A stretch of 64,000 nucleotides of DNA from positions 1-64,000 of the forward strand of contig JANQRE010000049.1 in assembly GCA_028284705.1 (NCBI GenBank), given 5' to 3'. This DNA is from Paracoccaceae bacterium (GTDB lineage Bacteria > Pseudomonadota > Alphaproteobacteria > Rhodobacterales > Rhodobacteraceae). Below, piece after piece: positions 34,416 to 42,678 of this stretch; positions within the stretch are counted from its first letter, which is position 1; each line of letters opens with the position of its first letter. The translations under genes and the position numbers were made by a program. The notes beneath the pieces are model-generated. The model saw only the letters and a list, made by a program, of their open reading frames with translations. It was not told the DNA's origin and did no database searches.

Positions 34416-35168
34416 ATGACCATCACGCCTTACGAGATTTATCATCCCGAGCGCGGGGGCCGGGTTGTTGTGACCTGTGACCACGCCACGAACCGCGTGC
34501 CCGATGACGTCGCTGGCGGCGATCTGGGCCTGTCGGACGAGGATATGAACCGGCACATCGCCTATGATGTGGGCGCCGCGGGCGTGGCGCGCGTTCTTGC
34601 GGACCGGTTGGGCGCGCCTGCGATCCTGTCGGATTTTTCCCGTCTGGTGATCGATCCGAACCGTGGTGAGGATGATCCGACGCTGATCATGAAGCTCTAT
34701 GACGGCACGATCATTCCGGCGAACCGGGGCGTCGATGCGGCGGAGCGCGAACGGCGGATGGCGATGCTCTACACGCCCTATCACGTCGCACTTGGCAAGC
34801 TTCTGGAGGCGCATCCCGAGCCGATTGTCATCGCCGTGCATTCCTTCACGCGGCAATTGCGTGGCAAGGCGCCGCGGCCCTGGCATGTGGGTGTTTTGTC
34901 AGCGACCGACAGGCGGCTCACCGCGCCCTTGCTGGCGCGTCTCGCGATGGAAGAGGATCTGATCGTCGGCGACAATGAACCCTATTCGGGGCACCTTGAT
35001 GGGGACTCGATTGACCGCCACGCGATGCGGCATGGTCGCCTGAATGCCTTGATTGAAGTCTGCCAAGACCTCATTTCTGAGGAAGAGGACCAGAGACATT
35101 GGGGCGAGCGCCTGGCCCCCCTTGTCGCCGGTGCGATTGAAGACGTGACAGGAGAGAGCCATGGATGA
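34416..35168 (+). CDS. N-formylglutamate amidohydrolase family protein
   Basis: The 250-residue protein carries VVVTCDHATNRVPDD near residues 17-31, DVGAAGVARVLADRLGAPAILSDFSRLVIDPNR and IAVHSFTR, the conserved segments of this zinc-dependent amidohydrolase family, which releases formate from N-formylglutamate in histidine breakdown. Many alphaproteobacterial members sit outside hut operons, as here, so the true substrate may differ. The stop overlaps the DUF1244 start by 8 nt, which implies co-translation. The ATG at 34416 was chosen because upstream in-frame codons read through the pyk promoter region. Confidence 0.88.
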   Translation: MTITPYEIYHPERGGRVVVTCDHATNRVPDDVAGGDLGLSDEDMNRHIAYDVGAAGVARVLADRLGAPAILSDFSRLVIDPNRGEDDPTLIMKLYDGTIIPANRGVDAAERERRMAMLYTPYHVALGKLLEAHPEPIVIAVHSFTRQLRGKAPRPWHVGVLSATDRRLTAPLLARLAMEEDLIVGDNEPYSGHLDGDSIDRHAMRHGRLNALIEVCQDLISEEEDQRHWGERLAPLVAGAIEDVTGESHG

Positions 35169-35463
35169 GCAAACGAAGATCGAGCTGGAGGCCGCCGCCT
35201 TCCGGCGCTTGCAGAAACACCTGATGGAAGCGCGGCCCGAAGTGCAGAACATCGATATGATGAACCTCGCGGGCTTCTGCCGCAACTGTCTGAGCCGCTG
35301 GTATCAGGAAGCCGCCGCCGAGAAAGGCATCGAGATGGACAAGATGGAAGCCCGCGAAGTCTTCTACGGGATGCCGTTCGACGACTACAAGGCCAAGTAC
35401 CAGACGGAAGCGACAGCCGAACAGAAAGCCGCGTTCGAGGTCGCGCACAAGCAAGTGACCTGA
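35161..35463 (+). CDS. DUF1244 family protein
   Basis: The 100-residue protein matches DUF1244: AAFRRLQKHLMEARPEVQNIDMMNLAGFCRNCLSRWYQEAA-type sequence in the first half, with the Cys-x2-Cys pair at residues 40 and 43, then VFYGMPFDDYKAKYQ. The fold is a small helical bundle whose function is unknown. It overlaps the upstream amidohydrolase by 8 nt, an association I recall in other roseobacters. Confidence 0.92.
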   Translation: MDEQTKIELEAAAFRRLQKHLMEARPEVQNIDMMNLAGFCRNCLSRWYQEAAAEKGIEMDKMEAREVFYGMPFDDYKAKYQTEATAEQKAAFEVAHKQVT

Positions 35464-35510
35464 CCTGTGATCGGCGCCGTGCTATACTGGCGCTCAAAGG
35501 AGGTCCCGAG

Positions 35511-35774
35511 ATGACCCGATTGATCGTTATTTCCCTGGCTGCGGCGCTTTTGGCCACCAGCGGACAGGCGCGCGAGGGCCAGTCCTCGATCCGCGAGAAC
35601 ATCAAGAATGAGCTGCCGAAATATGGCTACCCGGATGTGGATGTGGACGGGCTGACGACCCTGCAAGTGGCGCGCATCCATGCACTTTTGCACTCCAACA
35701 ATGGGGTGGCGCATATTCGCGGCGGCATCGGTGCGGCCCTGGGCAACACAATCTGGGAGTTGTTCAAGAAATGA
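35511..35774 (+). CDS. Small exported protein, first of a related pair
   Basis: The 87-residue protein has a signal peptide (about residues 1-20, ending SGQA) and a mature part with DVDVDGLTTLQVARIHALLHSNN. The following gene encodes a protein with the same pattern (VDYSTLTTSQAAALHLRLTN). An AAAGGAGG ribosome-binding site lies seven bases before the ATG. No family is recognised. It is 47 nt downstream of DUF1244 and overlaps the next gene by 4 nt. Confidence 0.75.
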   Translation: MTRLIVISLAAALLATSGQAREGQSSIRENIKNELPKYGYPDVDVDGLTTLQVARIHALLHSNNGVAHIRGGIGAALGNTIWELFKK

Positions 35775-36064
35775 TCCGCGCCGCCCTTCTCACCGCTGCT
35801 TTGACATTCGCTCCTGTGGCGGCAACGGCTGCACCAAATGAGCAATTGCTGCGCTCCATCGAACATCGCTTGCAGTTCTGGAATGTCGGTCCGGTGGATT
35901 ACTCCACACTGACCACCTCTCAAGCCGCAGCGCTGCATCTGCGCCTGACCAATGCCCCGCCGCGCTTTTCGGGTCGGGCGAGTTTCTTCCGGCAGGAGTT
36001 GATCCTGATCCTGAACTGGGATGGCAGCGAGCGGAACCATTCCCTGAAGAAGTCCGACAACTGA
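35771..36064 (+). CDS. Small exported protein, second of a related pair
   Basis: The 97-residue protein has a signal peptide (residues 1-21, cleavage after ATAA or so) and the shared pattern PVDYSTLTTSQAAALHLRLTNAP, related to the upstream protein. Its C-terminus (RASFFRQELILILNWDG) differs. The start overlaps the previous stop (ATGA), so the two are translated together. It may be a periplasmic pair arising by duplication; the role is unknown. Confidence 0.7.
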   Translation: MIRAALLTAALTFAPVAATAAPNEQLLRSIEHRLQFWNVGPVDYSTLTTSQAAALHLRLTNAPPRFSGRASFFRQELILILNWDGSERNHSLKKSDN

Positions 36065-36127
36065 AAGTATTGTAGGGCTCTCTCTCAAACCCCATATATA
36101 TAGGGTCATTCCACGATGGAGGGACCC

Positions 36128-36370
36128 ATGACACCTGAAGCACTGACCGCCCTGTTCGGCTGGATGAGTGTGATCAGCATCGGACTTTTGCTCTTCTCGA
36201 CACTCGCCATCCTGTCGCTTCGCGATTGGGTTACGAGTCTACATGGCCGGATGTTCGATATTGACGCGAGCGACCTGCACCAGAGTTTCTTCAAGTATCT
36301 GGCGCAGTTCAAAATCGCGGTTCTGGTGCTGAACGTCGTGCCGTATCTAGCGATGCGGATCGTATTTTAG
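36128..36370 (+). CDS. Small membrane protein, DUF6868-like
   Basis: The 80-residue protein has two hydrophobic helices (about residues 11-33 and 57-76) around a conserved polar stretch WVTSLHGRMFDIDASDLHQSFFKYLAQFKI. I recall this pattern as DUF6868. The ATG at 36128 has GGAGG five bases upstream, which decides it over an ATG 12 nt earlier. It converges on the aminotransferase gene with a 4-nt overlap of the ends. The function is unknown. Confidence 0.75.
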   Translation: MTPEALTALFGWMSVISIGLLLFSTLAILSLRDWVTSLHGRMFDIDASDLHQSFFKYLAQFKIAVLVLNVVPYLAMRIVF

Positions 36371-37221
36371 ACCGCCGCTTTCAGGCTTTCTTCGAGATAG
36401 ATTTCCCGCAAGCGTTTCGCGACCGTGCCCGGTGCCCCTGAGCCGATGGCCTCGCCATCCATCTCCACCACCGGCATCACGAACATCGAGGCGGAGGTAA
36501 TGAAGGCCTCATCCGCCGCCTTGGCTTCTTCGATTGTGAAGGGACGTTCCTCGACCTGCATCTGCGCCGCAGCAGCGAACCGCAACACAGCGGCGCGGGT
36601 GATCCCATGCAGGATTTCATTGCCCAGATGCCGTGTGATGATCTTGCCGTCCTTCACGATATAGGCGTTGTTGGAGGTGCCCTCGGTCACAAACCCGTCC
36701 TCGACCATCCAGGCATCGTCCGCGCCTTGCGCCTTTGCGGCCATCTTGCCCATGGAGGGGTAGAGCAGTTGCACGGTTTTGATGTCACGACGGCCCCAGC
36801 GTTCGTCGGCGATGGAGATCACCTTGATGCCCTTATCCGCGAGCGGTGAGGTCGCCAGACCGGGTTTGGCCTGGGTGAAGAGCACGATGGTGGGCGCCGC
36901 ATCCTTCGGATAGGCGAAATCGCGATCCGCCGCGCCGCGGGTGATCTGCAGATAGACAAGCCCATCTCCAATCTCGTTGCGGGTGACGAGCTGGCGATGC
37001 ACCTCCAAGAGGTCCTCCTTCGAGATCGGGTTGTCCATCTCCAACTCATCGAGCGAGCGCTGCAGGCGCACGGCATGACCGTCGAAATCGATGAGTTTGC
37101 CGCCCAGAACAGACGTCACCTCATAAACGCCATCGGCAAAGAGGAACCCGCGATCAAAGACCGACACCTTGGCCTCTTCCTCAGGCAGGTATTCTCCGTT
37201 CAAATAGACTGTGCGGCTCAT
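36367..37221 (-). CDS. dat: D-amino-acid aminotransferase (class IV, PLP-dependent)
   Basis: The 284-residue protein belongs to fold-type IV aminotransferases. It has VFDRGFLFADGVYEVTSVLGG at residues 21-41, the PLP lysine in GRRDIKTVQLL (Lys148), and EGTSNNAYIVKDG, GITRAAVLR and FITSASMFVMPV; the overall pattern is closer to D-alanine aminotransferase than to IlvE. It would move amino groups between D-alanine, D-glutamate and their keto acids. The dgcA-dgcN pair lies 650 nt upstream on the same strand, so a role in D-amino-acid use is consistent with context. Confidence 0.88.
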   Translation of the reverse strand: MSRTVYLNGEYLPEEEAKVSVFDRGFLFADGVYEVTSVLGGKLIDFDGHAVRLQRSLDELEMDNPISKEDLLEVHRQLVTRNEIGDGLVYLQITRGAADRDFAYPKDAAPTIVLFTQAKPGLATSPLADKGIKVISIADERWGRRDIKTVQLLYPSMGKMAAKAQGADDAWMVEDGFVTEGTSNNAYIVKDGKIITRHLGNEILHGITRAAVLRFAAAAQMQVEERPFTIEEAKAADEAFITSASMFVMPVVEMDGEAIGSGAPGTVAKRLREIYLEESLKAAV

Positions 37222-37263
37222 CTTTGGTCACTCTCTTCAGGCTCTAGGTTACGTCAAATCAGC

Positions 37264-37875
37264 TCAGGCGCTGGCGAAATCAGTGGCATCCAAACGGCCC
37301 TCTTGCAACAGATGCTGCAGCACATGGGCGACATTCATGGCGTCAGACAGGCCATCATGGGCGCGCCCGTCCGGTTCGAGGCCAAAATGATCGGTGATCG
37401 TGTGGCTGCGCAGCCCATGGATCACCTCCAGCTCTTCACCAGCCGCGAGAAGCAGCTTGGCAGCGTTATGGAAGCGGCCTGCAGGGATGGGACAGGTGAT
37501 GCCTGCGGCAAAGCAACTTGGCGCAATGGCCAGGATGTCGTCCTTGCCCCAACTGTAGATCGGCGCATCACCACAGAACTGGTCGAACCGCTCCAATGCC
37601 TCGGCCAGCGAGGTGCCGTGCTCCTCCACCGCCTCGGGCGTGATCCCGGTCAGTTTGGTGAAGAATGGATCGATCGCCACGAGGCCGTCCCGACCCACCG
37701 GCTTGATCAGAACGGAGAAGGTCGCGCCGGTGTCGAAAGGCGCGGAGAGCGACAATTCCACAGCGCCGATCTGTACCAGCAACGGGTCGGGATCGTTGGG
37801 ACCACACCAGAACCGCATCGGCGCGCCCGGCGTGGTGAGTTGCTCGCAGTCATAGATGATGGCGCGCGCTGACAT
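37264..37875 (-). CDS. DEDD-type 3'-5' exonuclease domain protein
   Basis: The 203-residue protein has the RNase T/DnaQ-type exonuclease core: acidic pair Asp9 and Glu11 in IYDCEQLT, a middle Asp in the FHNAAKLLL region, and HDGLSDAMNVAHVL as the Exo III motif with its His-x4-Asp. Such proteins digest single-stranded DNA or RNA ends. It sits 2 nt downstream of dgcA on the same strand, but no link of exonuclease activity to D-amino acids is known, so the shared transcript is probably a matter of position. Confidence 0.82.
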   Translation of the reverse strand: MSARAIIYDCEQLTTPGAPMRFWCGPNDPDPLLVQIGAVELSLSAPFDTGATFSVLIKPVGRDGLVAIDPFFTKLTGITPEAVEEHGTSLAEALERFDQFCGDAPIYSWGKDDILAIAPSCFAAGITCPIPAGRFHNAAKLLLAAGEELEVIHGLRSHTITDHFGLEPDGRAHDGLSDAMNVAHVLQHLLQEGRLDATDFASA

Positions 37876-37877
37876 CC

Positions 37878-38840
37878 CTATCCCCAGAGGGAGGCCTCCG
37901 GCGGATGCACGCCCTCCTCATCGAACAGCAGTGGTTGCGCACGATCTTCGGCCAGGAGCAGCGGACCATCAAGGTCGGTGAAGGCCGCACCTTGGGCGAC
38001 CAGCGTGGCCGGGGCCATGGCGAGGGAGGAGCCGACCATGCAGCCGATGAAGATGCCGTAGCCCTCTGCCTCGGCCTGTTTGCGCAATTCGAAGGCTTCG
38101 GTCAGCCCGCCGGTCTTGTCGAGCTTGATGTTCACCACATCGTATTTGCCCTTGAGCTTCGGCAAGGTGGCGCGGTCATGGGCGGCCTCGTCGGCGCAGA
38201 CCGGCAGCGGGCGTTCGATTTCGGAGAGCGGATCATCATCGTCGGCCGGCAGGGGTTGTTCCACCAGTTTTACACCGAGCGTGACCAGATGGGGGGCGAG
38301 GTCGGAATAGACCTCCGCCGTCCAGCCTTCATTGGCATCGATGATGATGGGTGTGTCGGGCGCGCCGCGTCTGACAGCTTCAAGGCGCGGCATGTCATCG
38401 GGTGTGCCGAGTTTGATCTTCAGAAGCGGTCGGAAAGCGTTTTTGCGCGCCTCGGCCTCCATATTTTCAGGTGTGTCGAGGGACAGCGTGTAGGCGGTGA
38501 TCTCCGGGCCCGGCTCAGCGATCCCGGCCAGTTCCCAGGCGCGTTTGCCGGCTTGCTTGGCTTCGAGGTCCCACAGGGCGCAATCGACCGCGTTTCGCGC
38601 GGCGCCGGACGGCATCACCTCCTGCAAGGTCATCCGATCGATGCCCTCTGGCAGCGCTTCGATCTGCGCCGTGACGCTCTCCAGCGACTCGCCATAGCGC
38701 GCATAGGGCACGCATTCGCCCCAACCGGTGACGCCATCGCGGGTGATGCGCACCGTCAGGACGCGGGCCTCTGTCCGCGAGCCGCGCGAGATGGTGAAGG
38801 CTTGCGCCAGTTTGAACGTGTCTTGGCTGACGGTGATCAT
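37878..38840 (-). CDS. dgcA: N-acetyl-D-glutamate racemase / dipeptide epimerase (DgcA)
   Basis: This 320-residue enolase-superfamily protein has the muconate lactonising fold with base Lys in LKIKLGTPDD, metal ligands in IIDANEG, VEQPL and CADEAAH, and the second-lysine region VNIKLDKTGG. In the known marine D-glutamate route, DgcN acetylates D-glutamate and DgcA racemises N-acetyl-D-glutamate to the L form; the adjacent dgcN supports this reading over the related L-Ala-D/L-Glu epimerase. The start overlaps the dgcN stop by 4 nt. Confidence 0.9.
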   Translation of the reverse strand: MITVSQDTFKLAQAFTISRGSRTEARVLTVRITRDGVTGWGECVPYARYGESLESVTAQIEALPEGIDRMTLQEVMPSGAARNAVDCALWDLEAKQAGKRAWELAGIAEPGPEITAYTLSLDTPENMEAEARKNAFRPLLKIKLGTPDDMPRLEAVRRGAPDTPIIIDANEGWTAEVYSDLAPHLVTLGVKLVEQPLPADDDDPLSEIERPLPVCADEAAHDRATLPKLKGKYDVVNIKLDKTGGLTEAFELRKQAEAEGYGIFIGCMVGSSLAMAPATLVAQGAAFTDLDGPLLLAEDRAQPLLFDEEGVHPPEASLWG

Positions 38841-39838
38841 AGCTCCAGAAGCGCGTCGACCAGTTTGCCTGCGCCAAAGCGGAACGGATCGGTCGCGGGC
38901 AGGTTGAGGCGGGTTTCGATCTCCTCCAGACAGGCTTTCGCCTCCGCCTCATCCAGCGCCTTGGTGTTCACGGAAACACCCGCCACCTGGCAGTTCGGAT
39001 TGGCCACGCGGGCAATCGGCAGCGCCGTGTCGCGAAGTGTCTCAAGCGACGGCAGAGAATAATGCGGCAAGCCGCGCATATGGGTGCGGGTCGGCTCGTG
39101 ACACAGCACCAGCGCATCGGGCTGACCGCCATGGATCAGCGCCATGGTCACGCCAGAATAGGAGACGTGGAAGAGCGAGCCCTGCCCCTCGATATGATCC
39201 CAGTGATCGTCGTCATTGTCCGGCGTCAGATACTCAACGGCCCCGGCCATAAAGTCCGCGATCACGGCATCGAGCGGCACGCCTTTGCCGGTGATCAGAA
39301 TGCCGGTCTGGCCGGTGGCGCGAAAATCGGATTTCAGCCCGCGTTTCACCATCTCCGCATCCATCGACATCGCCGTGTACATCTTGCCGCATGAGCAATC
39401 GGTGCCGATGGCCAGTGCCCGTTTGCCGGTGCGCTTTTTGCCATTGGCGATCGGATAGGCGACCGTCGGCACGCGCACATCGTGCAATGTGCCACCGTGT
39501 ACTTTCGAGGCCGCTTGCAGCTCATCTTCGTTGCGCAGGAGATTGTGCAGACCGGCGGCGATGTCGTAACCGAGCTGTAGCGCCTTCACGAGCACGACTT
39601 TCCATTCGTTCGAGATCACACCGCCGCGGTTCGCGACACCGATCACCAGCGTTTTGGCGCCCGCATTCAGACCCTCTTCCAGCGTCATATCCGTGAGACC
39701 CATATCGGCACCGCAGCCTGGCAGCCGGAACTGACCCACCGCGTTCTCGGGGCGCCAGTCCTTGATGCCTTGCGCGACTTTGGCCGCGAGTTGATCTGGC
39801 GCGTCGCCCAGGAAAAGCAGATAAGGTGTTTGGATCAT
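38837..39838 (-). CDS. dgcN: D-glutamate N-acetyltransferase DgcN (DUF1611)
   Basis: The 333-residue protein belongs to DUF1611, whose marine members were shown to N-acetylate D-glutamate as the first step of its breakdown. It carries a P-loop-like IGTDCSCGKMYTAM near residues 143-156, an N-terminal segment YLLFLGDAPDQLAAKVAQGI, and YLTPDNDDDHWDHIEGQGSL-type acidic sequence. The ATG at 39838 is the operon start, followed by dgcA with a 4-nt overlap, the exonuclease and the aminotransferase. The 250 nt upstream, shared with a divergent SnoaL-like gene, must hold the promoter. Confidence 0.92.
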   Translation of the reverse strand: MIQTPYLLFLGDAPDQLAAKVAQGIKDWRPENAVGQFRLPGCGADMGLTDMTLEEGLNAGAKTLVIGVANRGGVISNEWKVVLVKALQLGYDIAAGLHNLLRNEDELQAASKVHGGTLHDVRVPTVAYPIANGKKRTGKRALAIGTDCSCGKMYTAMSMDAEMVKRGLKSDFRATGQTGILITGKGVPLDAVIADFMAGAVEYLTPDNDDDHWDHIEGQGSLFHVSYSGVTMALIHGGQPDALVLCHEPTRTHMRGLPHYSLPSLETLRDTALPIARVANPNCQVAGVSVNTKALDEAEAKACLEEIETRLNLPATDPFRFGAGKLVDALLEL

Positions 39839-40103
39839 GGCAGGGGTCCCAGAGGCAGAATCAGAGCTTGGTAAATAGTAGCTGCTTGCCGCTTTATGTG
39901 CCTCTCTTTTTGCTGCTTGAAAGCCGGGTATGTCGAAGAAATTTGAGATTTTGCGGAATCTGACGGAAGATTCTTCCGTACGCCCAAAAGTGTCGCAACG
40001 TTACAATTCCCTAAGGTCACTTCAATCTGGACAGAAATTCGCCGCAGGGTTTAGAGGCGGTTGACGCGAACAGAACTTACGTAAATCTGTGACGGGTAAA
40101 CCA

Positions 40104-40517
40104 ATGCAAACCGTAGAAGAGTTTTTTAGCGCCAGCGCTCGGGCGTTCAGCGATGGCGATATTGATGAGATGGCCCGCAGGTTCGATCTGCCGGCGGAGG
40201 CCCATATAGGACATGTGACGCTGCCCCTGCGCAGCTATGGCGAGGCTGCCGCCGTGCTGCGCAATTATCGCGAGAGCCTGATGCTGGAGGGCTATCACCA
40301 CAGCGACTGCAAGGTCCTGCATGTGATGAAATGCGGCGACCAAAAAGCGCAGGCCTTTGTTGAATGGACCAGTCGGCGCGCGGATGACACCGCGCTGACG
40401 CAGGTGCAGACCAGCTATATTCTGGAGCGCGATCAGGATGGGGCATGGCTGATCAAGACCATCGAGTGTCTGGCCGATCCTGACAGCCGGTTCTGGCGGA
40501 AAGCGCTGGCGGCTTAG
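40104..40517 (+). CDS. SnoaL-like (NTF2 fold) small protein
   Basis: The 137-residue protein resembles the NTF2/SnoaL superfamily: EEFFSASARAFSDGDIDEMARRFDLPAEAH at the start, a central beta sheet, and YILERDQDGAWLIKTIECLADP at the end. It lacks obvious catalytic residues. An ATG at 40104 and a GTG 15 nt earlier are both possible; neither has a strong ribosome-binding site. It is divergent from dgcN and convergent with the ankyrin gene. The substrate is unknown. Confidence 0.75.
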   Translation: MQTVEEFFSASARAFSDGDIDEMARRFDLPAEAHIGHVTLPLRSYGEAAAVLRNYRESLMLEGYHHSDCKVLHVMKCGDQKAQAFVEWTSRRADDTALTQVQTSYILERDQDGAWLIKTIECLADPDSRFWRKALAA

Positions 40518-40568
40518 ATTGATGCCACCCAGTGCGCGATGGCACCGGGTCGCATTTGTTCTGCCCGC

Positions 40569-42110
40569 TCAGGCAATGCCGCCATCAACGACCTGCCCCG
40601 GTTGCCGTTCCGCCCAATCGAGCAGGAACTCCCCGACCTCTGGCGCCGCCGCCAACTCGATGGCGCGCCGCGGCAGCGCGACACCAAGTTTGAGCGCCAT
40701 ATCCAGACAGGTGATGTAGTCCCGCTCCGCCCGTTGCGGGCAGTTCTCCGAGCCGTGAATGATGGTCGACAGAAGCGTGCCGCCATAGCCATTCACATGG
40801 CCAAGATCGGGTTTGAGTGACAGGAAATACTCCATCACCTCGGGCAACCCTTCCCAACCCGCGACCTGCACCGGGGTCAGGCCTTCCTTGTCGGGCCGGT
40901 CATATTCCACACCGATTGCTACCAGCCGTTTGATGTGGTCGAGCTTGCCCGGCAGGTGCAGGATCATGCGCAGGATATTCCGGTAGGCGTCGGGGATTTT
41001 GTCGGTGTCGATCCAGGTCTCCGGCGGCTGCCAATTGTCGGCTGCGGCGGCCAGGATCGTCTCAACCTCGGTCATCGTCGTATCCGCGCCGCGATCCTCC
41101 AGAAGCCGCGCCAGCTCGGCATTTCCGAACACGCGGGCATAGGCGTAAGGTGTGCAGCCTTCGAATTTGCGGTTCAGATCGGCGCCGTTGTCGAGGATCA
41201 GCTTGACCATATCCGGTTTCGCCATGCGCCGCGCCGCCTGATGGATCGCAGGGACAACCCAAGGCTCCTCCCCACCCACATGGGTGCCGTCGAACTCATC
41301 GACCGAGGCACCATGATCGATCAGCATTTGCACCGCTGTTGTGTCGTGGAAATCCATCGCCCGAAGGAGCGCATTGGTGCCCTTAGGGTCAGCGTCATGG
41401 TCGAGCAGCATTTTCAGTCCTTCGTGGTGACCAAGCTCGGTCGAGTGATAGAGGCTCTCACCGTCATTGGGATCGGCGCCATGCTCCAGCAGCCAACGGC
41501 CCAGCGCCATGTTGTTGGCGTGACCGATGGCAAAATAGAGCGGGGAGAGCAGGTAATCGCCCGGATCATAGACCGGCGCACCCGCATTCACATCGCCACC
41601 CGCGGCCAGAAGCGCCTCGGCGATGGCCAGCATATCCGCTTCCAGCTCGGGCCTGTGATGGATCATCTTGGAACGCGCGAAGATGGCAAAGGGCCAGGCC
41701 AGGCCAAGCTTTGTGGTCGCGAGCGATGGATCATCCTGCAAAGCCGCCAGAACGTCGTCCTTGCGGTAGAGCGCCATTTGCAAGCCAAAGGAGGCCTTCG
41801 GCAGATCCGGTGTGTCCACCAGCAAGTGATCGACCGCCTTGAAATGTCCATGCGCCACGGCGATCTTTAGCCGCTGCAGTTTCGCCGCACGGTCCATGCC
41901 GAGCGTCTCCACCGCCAGTTTCAGCGCGGGCCAGGAGGCGAAAGCGTTCTCCCGCGCGATCACATGCAGGTAGTCGGCATGCTTTAGTTCAGCGCTGTCG
42001 CTGCGCGGCGGGTAGTTCTTCAGGCGTTGCCGCGCATGCAATTCTCCCGCCTCGAAGGCAGTGCGGAGCGCTTTGGCATCACGGCGCAATTGGTCCAGAG
42101 ATTTGGTCAT
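40569..42110 (-). CDS. Ankyrin repeat protein
   Basis: The 513-residue cytoplasmic protein begins with a region of about 100 residues (MTKSLDQLRRDAKALRTAFEAG, HARQRLKNYPP) seen in bacterial ankyrin proteins of this type. It then has some eight ankyrin repeats, with typical LLEHGADPNDG, MLLDHDADPKG, MLIDHGASVDE and LILDNGADLN turns between about residues 200 and 350, and further repeats near 420-490. It is probably a binding scaffold. The ATG at 42110 was chosen because it precedes the conserved start. No membrane segment or enzymatic domain is visible. Confidence 0.85.
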   Translation of the reverse strand: MTKSLDQLRRDAKALRTAFEAGELHARQRLKNYPPRSDSAELKHADYLHVIARENAFASWPALKLAVETLGMDRAAKLQRLKIAVAHGHFKAVDHLLVDTPDLPKASFGLQMALYRKDDVLAALQDDPSLATTKLGLAWPFAIFARSKMIHHRPELEADMLAIAEALLAAGGDVNAGAPVYDPGDYLLSPLYFAIGHANNMALGRWLLEHGADPNDGESLYHSTELGHHEGLKMLLDHDADPKGTNALLRAMDFHDTTAVQMLIDHGASVDEFDGTHVGGEEPWVVPAIHQAARRMAKPDMVKLILDNGADLNRKFEGCTPYAYARVFGNAELARLLEDRGADTTMTEVETILAAAADNWQPPETWIDTDKIPDAYRNILRMILHLPGKLDHIKRLVAIGVEYDRPDKEGLTPVQVAGWEGLPEVMEYFLSLKPDLGHVNGYGGTLLSTIIHGSENCPQRAERDYITCLDMALKLGVALPRRAIELAAAPEVGEFLLDWAERQPGQVVDGGIA

Positions 42111-42288
42111 CGGTATCCTCATATCGCGCTCGTCGGTCCGCTGGGTTCGAGCATGAGACACAACCGAAAGGGGATGTCTTGATGTCGTGAGGGGTGTCGA
42201 TGACGACTTTCCGCGGACCTGGATGCGCCCCCAAGGCGCGACCTTTCTTTAGCCGCCCAGAGATAACCGTGCAAGCATGTGTGGTCGC

Positions 42289-42666
42289 CTAGGTGATTGG
42301 CTGGCCAAAGGTCAGTTTGTTGCCGTCGGGATCGCGAAATCCGATCTCGCGCATGCCCCATGTCTGATCCACCGGCGTGGTGCCGCCGTCGGGAACCGTA
42401 AGTTTGACCCCATTTGCAACGAAGTTCTCGCACAGCTCATCGACGTTTTTCACGCGAATGTAGACCTGTGCGCCGAAGACCGCGTTTTCGCGCCCGTGGC
42501 TGCTGAGGTGAAGACCATCGCCGTCGCGGGAGAGAAGCGCATAACGGGAGTCGAAGCTTTCGGGGTTGGGATCGGGCGCGACGACGATCCCGAAATCCAG
42601 AACCTTCGTATAGAAGTCAATCGAGGCCTGGATGTCTCGACAGTTCAATACGGGTTCGATGCTCAT
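42289..42666 (-). CDS. VOC family (glyoxalase/bleomycin-resistance fold) protein
   Basis: The 125-residue protein shows the paired beta-alpha-beta-beta-beta modules of the vicinal oxygen chelate fold: PVLNCRDIQASIDFYTKVLDFGI at residues 5-27 and FGAQVYIRVKNVDELCENF, then WGMREIGFRDPDGNKLTFGQP with the metal-binding Glu/His-like strand end. Function in this family ranges from glyoxalase to drug binding and cannot be assigned. It follows the sugar-isomerase-like gene by 12 nt. Confidence 0.85.
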   Translation of the reverse strand: MSIEPVLNCRDIQASIDFYTKVLDFGIVVAPDPNPESFDSRYALLSRDGDGLHLSSHGRENAVFGAQVYIRVKNVDELCENFVANGVKLTVPDGGTTPVDQTWGMREIGFRDPDGNKLTFGQPIT

Positions 42667-42678
42667 GTGCCGGTTCCT

